Shown here in pieces: positions 37,431 through 44,052 of a stretch of DNA of 64,000 bases. Position numbers and translations under genes: made by a program. Positions within the stretch are counted from its first letter, which is position 1, and each line of letters begins with the position of its first letter. Source of the stretch: Chitinophagales bacterium (lineage in GTDB: Bacteria; Bacteroidota; Bacteroidia; Chitinophagales; UBA8649); NCBI GenBank assembly GCA_020635975.1, contig JACJYT010000002.1, positions 1 to 64,000 of the forward strand, in the 5' to 3' direction. A model generated the notes under the pieces. It did no database searches. It was not told the DNA's origin and saw nothing but the letters and a program-made list of their open reading frames with translations.

Positions 37431-38066
37431 TTATTTTTTTCTAGCCACCATTAAACCATCTCTAATGGGTACAAGATAGTTTTCAACTCTATTATCTGCT
37501 TGAATTTTTTCATTATAAGCATGTAAGGCAGCGGTGTCTTTATCCTTTTTTTCAGCACAAACTTTCCCGCTCCAAAGTACATTATCGGCAATGATAAATC
37601 CCCCTTTTCGAACTTTATCAAAAACCATGTCGTAGTAATTAGAGTAATTTATTTTATCGGCATCTATAAAAACTAAATCAAGCTCATCTTCTATTGTGGG
37701 AATAATATCGAGGGCATTACCAATTCTGTAATCTATGGTATCGCTTAGAGAAGCAAGTTCAAAATACTTTTTACACATGCTTTCTAATTCGGCATTAATA
37801 TCTATGGTAATAAGCTTGCCGTTTTCTCTCAAGCCCTGTGCTAAACAAATAGCTGAATAACCAGTAAAGGTTCCTATTTCTAAAATTCTATTTGGCTGAA
37901 GCATGTAGCTCATCATTTTAAGAAAATTGCCTTGTATGTGTCCGCTTAGCATTTGAGGAAGCATAACCTTTAAGTGAGTTTCTCTATTCAGCTTGGCTAA
38001 AACTTCATCTTCATTAGAAGAGAATTGTGCTGCGTAATTTTCTATTTCATCTGGTAAAAACTGCAT
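37431..38066 (-). CDS. SAM-dependent O-methyltransferase (PF01596 type)
   Basis: A 211-residue class I methyltransferase of the catechol/caffeoyl-CoA O-methyltransferase family. Motif I is ILEIGTFTGYSAICLAQGL near residue 57, and the metal-binding region is LVFIDADKINYSNYYDMV near 130, followed by GGFIIADNVLWSGKV. It methylates an unknown hydroxylated small molecule in the cytoplasm. It is divergent from alanine dehydrogenase, and each has its own promoter box in the shared gap. Confidence 0.9.
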   Translation of the reverse strand: MQFLPDEIENYAAQFSSNEDEVLAKLNRETHLKVMLPQMLSGHIQGNFLKMMSYMLQPNRILEIGTFTGYSAICLAQGLRENGKLITIDINAELESMCKKYFELASLSDTIDYRIGNALDIIPTIEDELDLVFIDADKINYSNYYDMVFDKVRKGGFIIADNVLWSGKVCAEKKDKDTAALHAYNEKIQADNRVENYLVPIRDGLMVARKK

Positions 38067-38080
38067 ATTAAAGATTTCTT

Positions 38081-38088
38081 CAAAAATA
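38081..38088 (-). promoter_or_regulatory. -7 promoter box for the O-methyltransferase gene
   Basis: Minus-strand TATTTTTG fits TAnnTTTG, 14 bases before the ATG at 38066. Confidence 0.5.
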
Positions 38089-38115
38089 CATTACTTCATT
38101 TCTTTAGCCTAATTT

Positions 38116-38149
38116 TTTGAGTACATTATAGATTTAAGAGTTAACTTTG
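38116..38149 (+). promoter_or_regulatory. Complete Bacteroidota promoter of ald
   Basis: TTTG at 38116-38119, a 22-base spacer and TAACTTTG at 38142-38149. An upstream in-frame TTG at 38147 is part of the -7 box, so it cannot be the start of translation. Confidence 0.65.
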
Positions 38150-38173
38150 AGCTTCCAAATAAAACTAAAAAAT

Positions 38174-39289
38174 ATGATAATTGGTGTACCAAAGGAAATT
38201 AAGAATAACGAAAATAGAATTGCACTAACCCCTGGAGGTGCTTTAGAATTAATTAAAAGAGGCCATACCGTTTATGTGCAGCAAGGTGGAGGCGTTGGAA
38301 GCGGATTTACCGATGCTATGTATGAGAAGGTTGGAGCAACAATTTTACCCACTATAGAAGAAGTTTATTCTATTGCGGAGATGATTATGAAAGTAAAAGA
38401 ACCGATTGAATCGGAATACTCTTTAATTAAAAAAGATCAATTACTATTTACTTATTTCCACTTTGCTTCTTATGAACCTTTAACTCATGCAATGATTAAA
38501 AATGGTTCGGTTTGTTTAGCCTATGAAACTGTAGAAAGAGCGGATAGAAGTTTACCCTTGTTAATACCTATGAGTGAGGTGGCAGGAAGAATGGCAATTC
38601 AAGAAGGTGCTAAATATTTGGAAAAGCCAGTTAAGGGTAAAGGAGTATTACTAGGTGGTGTGCCAGGCGTTCCTCCAGGAAAAGTATTAATTCTAGGTGG
38701 TGGTGTTGTTGGAACTCAGGCCGCTAAAATGGCTGCAGGTTTAGGTGCCCAAGTAACTATTATGGATGTTAGCTTAGCTAGATTGCGTTATTTAAATGAT
38801 GTAATGCCAGCTAATGTAGTAACAAGATTTTCTAATGAAATGAATATTCGTGAGTTAATTCCAACCCACGATTTGATTGTAGGAGCAGTGTTAATTCCGG
38901 GAGCGAAAGCACCAAATTTAATTACTCGCGATATGCTAAAAGATATGCAGCCAGGTACTGTTTTAGTAGATGTTGCTGTTGATCAAGGTGGCTGTATAGA
39001 AACTTGCAGACCAACGACGCATGAGGATCCAACTTTCATTATTGACGATGTAGTGCATTATTGCGTAGCGAATATGCCAGGTGCGGTTCCTTATACTTCC
39101 ACCATAGCTTTAACCAATGCAACTTTGCCTTATGCTATTGAATTAGCTGGTAAGGGTTGGAAGAAAGCTTGTAAAGAGAATGCTGAGCTAAGATTGGGCT
39201 TAAATGTTGTAGAAGGAAAAGTTACCTACAAAGGAGTTTCAGAGGCTTTTGATTTACCTTATACGCCAGTAGAAGAAGTTTTAGTATAA
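38174..39289 (+). CDS. ald: Alanine dehydrogenase
   Basis: From the ATG at 38174 the protein is 371 residues, the normal length for the family, and starts MIIGVPKEIKNNENRIALTP. The NAD-binding fold is VLILGGGVVGTQAAKMAAGLGA near residue 170, and the catalytic region includes FTYFHFA near 91 and CLAYETVE near 112. The enzyme interconverts L-alanine with pyruvate and ammonia using NAD. The frame extends nine codons further upstream, but those codons overlap the promoter. Confidence 0.95.
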   Translation: MIIGVPKEIKNNENRIALTPGGALELIKRGHTVYVQQGGGVGSGFTDAMYEKVGATILPTIEEVYSIAEMIMKVKEPIESEYSLIKKDQLLFTYFHFASYEPLTHAMIKNGSVCLAYETVERADRSLPLLIPMSEVAGRMAIQEGAKYLEKPVKGKGVLLGGVPGVPPGKVLILGGGVVGTQAAKMAAGLGAQVTIMDVSLARLRYLNDVMPANVVTRFSNEMNIRELIPTHDLIVGAVLIPGAKAPNLITRDMLKDMQPGTVLVDVAVDQGGCIETCRPTTHEDPTFIIDDVVHYCVANMPGAVPYTSTIALTNATLPYAIELAGKGWKKACKENAELRLGLNVVEGKVTYKGVSEAFDLPYTPVEEVLV

Positions 39290-39313
39290 GCAGCTTATCA
39301 AGTTATAAGAACT

Positions 39314-39347
39314 AGCCGAAAAGAAAAATTCTTTTCGGCTTTTTTTT
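39314..39347 (+). terminator. Rho-independent terminator of ald
   Basis: AGCCGAAAAGAA, a 3-base loop, TTCTTTTCGGCT and seven T residues. The T-run continues directly into the TTTG box of the gcvH promoter. Confidence 0.9.
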
Positions 39348-39378
39348 GCTAAAAAGTTTTTAAGTAGACTTATCTTTG
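39345..39378 (+). promoter_or_regulatory. Complete Bacteroidota promoter of gcvH
   Basis: TTTG at 39345-39348, a 22-base spacer and TATCTTTG at 39371-39378, 16 bases before the ATG at 39395. Confidence 0.65.
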
Positions 39379-39394
39379 TAGAAAGAAATAAACA

Positions 39395-39775
39395 ATGACA
39401 GTACCAGAAAATTTAAAGTATTCTAAAGAGCACGAATGGGTAAAAATTGAAGGCGATATTGCTTTTGTTGGAATTACAGATTTTGCTCAAAGTGAGTTAG
39501 GAGACATCGTTTTTGTAGAAATAGATACTATCGGAGATAGCGTAGCTGCTGATGAAGTTTTCGGAACTATCGAAGCTGTTAAAACAGTTTCTGATTTGTT
39601 TATGCCTGTTTCTGGAGAAATCTTAGAATTAAATGAAAAATTGGAAGACGAACCAGAATTAGTTAATTCAGATCCCTATGGTGATGGTTGGTTAGTGAAG
39701 GTTAAATACAGCGATGCTGGCGAATTAGATAATCTAATGGATGCAGCTGCTTATAAAGCAATGATTAACGCCTAA
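39395..39775 (+). CDS. gcvH: Glycine cleavage system H protein
   Basis: A 126-residue lipoyl-domain protein, full length for GcvH. It starts with YSKEHEWVKIEGDIAFVGITDFAQ, and the lipoylated lysine is Lys63 in GTIEAVKTVSDLFMP. It shuttles the aminomethyl group between the P, T and L proteins of the glycine cleavage complex. The other gcv genes are not in the window, which is usual in this phylum. It is monocistronic, with its own promoter and a shared terminator. Confidence 0.97.
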   Translation: MTVPENLKYSKEHEWVKIEGDIAFVGITDFAQSELGDIVFVEIDTIGDSVAADEVFGTIEAVKTVSDLFMPVSGEILELNEKLEDEPELVNSDPYGDGWLVKVKYSDAGELDNLMDAAAYKAMINA

Positions 39776-39830
39776 TTTAGACCTAAGATTTAAGATATAA
39801 GACACAAGATTTTGTGTAGTTATTAGATAT

Positions 39831-39857
39831 TAGACCGTCCTGATTCCGGGACTATTA
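39831..39857 (+). repeat. Dispersed intergenic repeat, copy 1
   Basis: TAGACCGTCCTGATTCCGGG followed by ACTATTA. A related copy lies on the minus strand at 43915-43944, where TAGACCGTCATGACTCTGG and GACTATTA are recognisable with three substitutions and a 3-base insertion. Confidence 0.55.
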
Positions 39858-39858
39858 G

Positions 39859-39896
39859 AAAAAAGCCTTACAAGTCAACTTGTAAGGCTTTTTTCT
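39859..39896. terminator. Bidirectional terminator between gcvH and engB
   Basis: AAAAAAGCCTTACAAGT and ACTTGTAAGGCTTTTTT form a perfect 17-bp stem with a 2-base gap, giving T-runs in both directions. Confidence 0.92.
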
Positions 39897-39945
39897 TTAT
39901 TGGTCTTTTCGCCTTTGCGAGAAACTTCTTTAGAGCAAAAAAAAT

Positions 39946-40560
39946 CTAGATTTCGTCTTCAATGTCAATTATCTCTATGCCATTTACTTCATCTATATAG
40001 CTAAGCAAATCTTCACGACCAGCATTGGTAACAGAGGAAGTAATAAAAATAGTTGGAAGTTCTTCCCAAAATTCTAGTAAGGTTTCTTTAAATTTCTCGA
40101 TGTTTGCCAAGGTCTTCTTTGGCTTATCATTTTTTGTAAATACTATCGAAAAAGGAACGCCTTTTTCTCCCATCCAATTAATAAAATCCAAATCAATCTT
40201 TTGGGGTGGTATTCTCGCATCAATCAAGATAAAGGTATTTCTTAGTTGAGGTCTTTTACTTAAATACTCTTTAGTAAATTTTATCCAAACTTCTCTATTC
40301 GACTTGCTAGTTTTTGCGTAGCCATAGCCGGGTAAATCTACCAAATTCCATTCTTTATTAATTAGAAAGAAATTGATACATTGGGTTTTTCCTGGAGTAT
40401 TAGAGGTTTTGGCTAAACCCTTTCTTTCTGTTAAGGTATTAATAAGTGATGATTTACCCACATTACTTCTTCCTATAAAGGCATATTCTGGTTCTGGAGA
40501 ATTGGGACATTTTTTCCAATCAACATAACTACAAGTAAAATCTGCGGAGTGTATTAACAT
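39946..40560 (-). CDS. engB: Ribosome biogenesis GTP-binding protein EngB/YsxC
   Basis: From the ATG at 40560 the protein has 204 residues, typical for EngB. G motifs: G1 GRSNVGKSSL near residue 29, G2 around NTPGKTQCINFF, G3 DLPGYGYA near 76, G4 TKNDK near 130 and G5 SSVT near 160. This essential GTPase assists 50S ribosomal subunit assembly. The frame runs 15 codons further upstream, but the -7 box lies in that stretch and ends 4 bases before this ATG, so the shorter start is chosen and the transcript is nearly leaderless. Confidence 0.93.
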   Translation of the reverse strand: MLIHSADFTCSYVDWKKCPNSPEPEYAFIGRSNVGKSSLINTLTERKGLAKTSNTPGKTQCINFFLINKEWNLVDLPGYGYAKTSKSNREVWIKFTKEYLSKRPQLRNTFILIDARIPPQKIDLDFINWMGEKGVPFSIVFTKNDKPKKTLANIEKFKETLLEFWEELPTIFITSSVTNAGREDLLSYIDEVNGIEIIDIEDEI

Positions 40561-40564
40561 AGTG

Positions 40565-40598
40565 CAAAGATAGTTAGACTTAAAGACTTTTAGACAAA
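40565..40598 (-). promoter_or_regulatory. Complete promoter of engB
   Basis: On the minus strand TTTG (40598-40595), a 22-base spacer and TATCTTTG (40572-40565). It lies immediately upstream of the ATG at 40560. Confidence 0.65.
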
Positions 40599-40727
40599 TA
40601 GACAAGGAGATACTTTGGCTAGGCTCTTAACCTAGATATGGCACTTAGTTTTTTCTTACTATTCTTTGCGTCTCCGTGTCTTTGCGAGAAAAATTTAAGC
40701 CTTAGTTGTTGTTGTCACCAACAAGCA

Positions 40728-41669
40728 TCATAAACTAGTCAGCCTTTCCTTCTCGCTTAAAAACTCTTCCCAAATCTCTTTTAGAATTTCAGCTGCTGGT
40801 AAAATATTATTGATTTGCGAAGCAACTTGTCCAATTTCTAATTCGCCTTCTTCCAATTCTCCTTCAAACATGCCCTTTTTAGCCCTTCCCTTGCCCAATA
40901 TGGCTCTAAGTTCTTCTTGACTAGCATTTGCTTCTTCGGCTAGTTTTACTTGCTCGTAGAACTTGTTTTTGAGAAGTCGAACTGGAGTTAAACTTTTTAA
41001 TCGCAGTTCGGTATCTCCTTCTTGGGCAGAGACTATAGCATTTTTAAAATTGAGATGTGCACTACTCTCTATACTAACTACAAACCGACTTCCAATTTGA
41101 ACGGCATCTGCACCCAAAGCGAAGGCGGCAAGCATGGCCCTTCCACTTCCGATGCCACCTGCGGCAATCAAAGGAATTTGCAAAGCTTTTGCCACTTCAG
41201 GAATTAAACAAAGAGTTGTTGTTTCCTCTCGTCCGTTATGTCCGCCAGCTTCAAAGCCTTCAGCCACCACAGCATCCACTCCAGCAGCCTCACTTTTCAA
41301 AGCAAACTTAACACTGCTTACCACATGCACCACTTTAATACCATGTTCTTTCAAGATGCCTGTCCATGTTTTTGGATTGCCAGCTGAGGTAAAAACAATA
41401 GGAACTTTTTCTTCAATGATGCTTTGAATATGTTTATCGATATCTGGATATAGCAAGGGTAAATTGACGGCAAAAGGCTTGGTTGTTGCTTGCTTACATT
41501 TTTTAATTTGCTCCCTTAAAATTTCTGGATACATAGACCCTGCTCCGATGATGCCAAGTCCGCCAGCCTTACTTACTGCACTAGCTAATTCCCAGCCACT
41601 ACACCAAATCATTCCTGCTTGAATAATGGGATATTCTATTCCAAATAAATCTGTAATTCTGTTTTTCAT
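40728..41669 (-). CDS. Nitronate monooxygenase / FabK-type enoyl-ACP reductase flavoprotein
   Basis: A 313-residue TIM-barrel FMN protein. It starts ITDLFGIEYPIIQAGMIW, has FEAGGHNG near residue 140 and the FMN-phosphate-binding IAAGGIGSGRAMLAAFALGADAVQIG near 170-193. These are shared by 2-nitropropane dioxygenase (nitronate monooxygenase) and the enoyl-ACP reductase FabK, and sequence inspection does not separate them. No fatty-acid genes adjoin it, so nitronate detoxification is slightly favoured. Confidence 0.85.
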   Translation of the reverse strand: MKNRITDLFGIEYPIIQAGMIWCSGWELASAVSKAGGLGIIGAGSMYPEILREQIKKCKQATTKPFAVNLPLLYPDIDKHIQSIIEEKVPIVFTSAGNPKTWTGILKEHGIKVVHVVSSVKFALKSEAAGVDAVVAEGFEAGGHNGREETTTLCLIPEVAKALQIPLIAAGGIGSGRAMLAAFALGADAVQIGSRFVVSIESSAHLNFKNAIVSAQEGDTELRLKSLTPVRLLKNKFYEQVKLAEEANASQEELRAILGKGRAKKGMFEGELEEGELEIGQVASQINNILPAAEILKEIWEEFLSEKERLTSL

Positions 41670-41839
41670 AGTTGAAAACTAAGTTAGGAGTTTTTACGGA
41701 ATTCAGAGCTTGTTGGTCTTTTGACCAAAAAAGGGTGTGGAGTTATAAAAGATTGTTTTTATATTGTAAAAAGAATGCATAAAACAATGATTGATATACT
41801 TTTTAAGAATTTCTTTCATTACATTGCTAAAAATTCAAA

Positions 41840-43510
41840 ATGAAAAAATATCTACTCTTTTTTTTGTTAATACCTTTCTTCTCACTAAGATCTCAAATAC
41901 CATATGCATCAATTTCGGATTCATGTAAAAGCATTTCCCCTTTAAATTCGGTAAAAATTAATAATCATATATTCCAATTAGTTGTTTATTCGGATACTTG
42001 TACCCAGACTAAAGGCGTCTCAGTTTACAAGTTTGATGAGCAGCTTAACATGGTAAGTTCAACATCTAAGAAGGATACCATTTCTACTAAGTATGATATA
42101 GATAAAATCAATAACAATGAAATAATAGTAGGTTCTTACAGATTTTATAATGCATCTGATTCGGTACGATATATTATTCACAAATACGATGAAAATTTAA
42201 ATTTGATTTTGGCAGATTCTAATACTTTTAGACATACTTATACAGGGGGATGGCCAAATATCAAAATGACTCCTAAGAACAATGAACTATATTTGGTGGT
42301 TCATGACAGTATGTATTTGTACGACGAAAATTTTGTTTTCCAATCCAATTTGAATCATAAAAATTTAATGCATAACTCTTTTTTATCTAATGATTTTTAT
42401 ATTAAAGATAACAACTATTATTACGTTGGTAGGATAAGTGGTGGTTGGGCATCTAATTCCTTATTGACGATTTATAAAATTAGAGATAATCAAATTGTTT
42501 GGACAAAAACAAGAAGTAATCCTAATGGACCTACTATTCAAGAATATAATGCAGCGGAGAAAATTATATTAAATGAAGATGAGAGTTTTTCAATCATTGG
42601 AACAATACATACTTCAACAAACCCTCAGACGGTTTTTGCCTTTAATTTAGATTCGAATGGGATTATCAGCAATGAAAAATATATGAACTTTGCTCCTTCC
42701 GGAAGTTGGCAAAATGGACTGCTCCAAATTGATAAGAAGGATGATTGCTTTTGGGGTATTTCTTCTTATAATTCTAACACACATGATAAGGTTTTATTTA
42801 AATTAAGTGAAGACTTTCAAAGCTTTAATACTTATCCAGTTGAAGATAAACAGCCGTATTATAGTTTTTACAATTATACGCAATTTGACAATTACTTGTT
42901 CAAGTTAAAAGGAGCGTTTGTGTCAAATTACTTTGACTCTATTTATAATCAAATTTCATGGTATACTGGATTGGAAACCATGTCTATGGATTTTTGTGGA
43001 AAGACTTTTAATGATACCCTGTTTACTTTTGATTTTATAGATACAATTATTGACAATACAGTTAGTTTTAAAATAGATTTAAGTGCGTATTGCAACATTA
43101 CATTAGATCTCGGGAATGGGGATGTTTATGCATTTGAAAATGCTTGTGTTTTCAAAGCAGATACCAGTTTTCAAGTAGCGTATTCAACTGGAGATTTTCA
43201 ATTGCAATTGAGTATAATTAGTGGAAGCAATCTATATTCTAAAGATACTACAATAACTATTTATACAACAGGAATAAAAGAGCAGAATGGTAAGCTAAGG
43301 ATTTATCCAAATCCGGCTAATAATACTCTTCACATTCCAGATGAATACTTAAACTTTGAAAGCCAGATTTTAGATATAAGCGGCAAGATAGTTATGAGTA
43401 GTAGCCTTACTGATGCTAGAATAGATATTAATGATCTATCAAAAGGCGTTTACTTTTTGAAATTAATTGGTCTTGATGAAACATATAAAGCCAAATTTAT
43501 CAAAGAGTGA
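41840..43510 (+). CDS. Secreted protein with T9SS type A sorting domain
   Basis: A 556-residue protein with a signal peptide (cleavage near FSLRSQ, residue 19) and a C-terminal T9SS type A domain (LRIYPNPANNTLHIP to KAKFIKE, about 480-556). The middle is beta-rich, with repeated SxxTxxxNxxI-like strands and WTKTRSNPNGPTIQEY near 233, reminiscent of a beta-propeller or delta-60 type repeat fold. I recognise no enzyme motif. It should be exported by T9SS. Gene context is not informative. Confidence 0.8.
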   Translation: MKKYLLFFLLIPFFSLRSQIPYASISDSCKSISPLNSVKINNHIFQLVVYSDTCTQTKGVSVYKFDEQLNMVSSTSKKDTISTKYDIDKINNNEIIVGSYRFYNASDSVRYIIHKYDENLNLILADSNTFRHTYTGGWPNIKMTPKNNELYLVVHDSMYLYDENFVFQSNLNHKNLMHNSFLSNDFYIKDNNYYYVGRISGGWASNSLLTIYKIRDNQIVWTKTRSNPNGPTIQEYNAAEKIILNEDESFSIIGTIHTSTNPQTVFAFNLDSNGIISNEKYMNFAPSGSWQNGLLQIDKKDDCFWGISSYNSNTHDKVLFKLSEDFQSFNTYPVEDKQPYYSFYNYTQFDNYLFKLKGAFVSNYFDSIYNQISWYTGLETMSMDFCGKTFNDTLFTFDFIDTIIDNTVSFKIDLSAYCNITLDLGNGDVYAFENACVFKADTSFQVAYSTGDFQLQLSIISGSNLYSKDTTITIYTTGIKEQNGKLRIYPNPANNTLHIPDEYLNFESQILDISGKIVMSSSLTDARIDINDLSKGVYFLKLIGLDETYKAKFIKE

Positions 43511-43573
43511 TATCGGCTTTGCTATACATACATTTACTTTTTTGTTCTTGTTTGGGTGTATGTAAAATCTAGC

Positions 43574-43753
43574 TTATTCAAAACTTACAAGTTGTTCTTT
43601 TAGATTGAGTAAATACTTTTTTTTATCTCTCAAACGAGCCGCTTGCTGATATCGCTGTTTTTTTACTGCTTCAGCTAAGTTGGGTTGAAGGGCTTGTAAA
43701 TCCTCTTCAATAATTGCAAGCAATCTTTCTTTAAGTAATTTTCGTTCTTCCAT
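43574..43753 (-). CDS. Small UVR-motif protein (UvrB/UvrC interaction motif)
   Basis: A 59-residue protein starting MEERKLLKERLLAI and ending KEQLVSFE. Residues 26-56 (LAEAVKKQRYQQAARLRDKK and the following LLNLKEQL) match the UVR motif, in which paired helices carry the A-ARxRD pattern. In UvrB and UvrC, and in clamp or kinase adaptors such as McsA and ClpC, this motif mediates protein-protein contact. There is no catalytic domain, so an adaptor role is plausible. A full TAnnTTTG box lies upstream and codon use looks normal, which argues that it is a real gene. Confidence 0.7.
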   Translation of the reverse strand: MEERKLLKERLLAIIEEDLQALQPNLAEAVKKQRYQQAARLRDKKKYLLNLKEQLVSFE

Positions 43754-43769
43754 TTTATATAGTTTTTTA

Positions 43770-43777
43770 CAAAGCTA
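43770..43777 (-). promoter_or_regulatory. -7 promoter box for the small UVR-motif gene
   Basis: Minus-strand TAGCTTTG fits TAnnTTTG, 16 bases before the ATG at 43753. Confidence 0.5.
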
Positions 43778-43914
43778 TATTCGTTAAACATATTGTATCT
43801 GCGTTTCGTAGGACCTTTGAAAAAGCTTATAAATTGGCTATGATCTTGTTGGTCGCAAGACCGACAAAGGGCAAGGTTTAAATTTTTAATCTAACAGCAA
43901 AGCGGTCTCAATTT

Positions 43915-44052
43915 TAATAGTCATGCCAGAGTCATGACGGTCTATCCCGAAACTTCGGGACTACATATTACGTCTATATTGGCCTCCTATCCCGAATGCT
44001 CGGGATCTTTGGCCATATATTCGCGTTACATATTTCTTCTATATTGGCCTCC
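43915..44052 (-). repeat. Palindromic repeats with a duplicated 3' end of the icmF gene
   Basis: Two palindromes of the form TCCCGAnnnnTCGGGA lie at 43945-43960 and 43990-44005. Between them, 43962-43987 repeats 24 of 26 bases of the last coding bases of icmF (44027-44052), including codons for GGQYRRNM. A dispersed repeat related to 39831-39857 occupies 43915-43944. This is the whole gap between icmF and the sequence before the UVR gene; 43778-43914 shows nothing else I can name. Confidence 0.8.
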
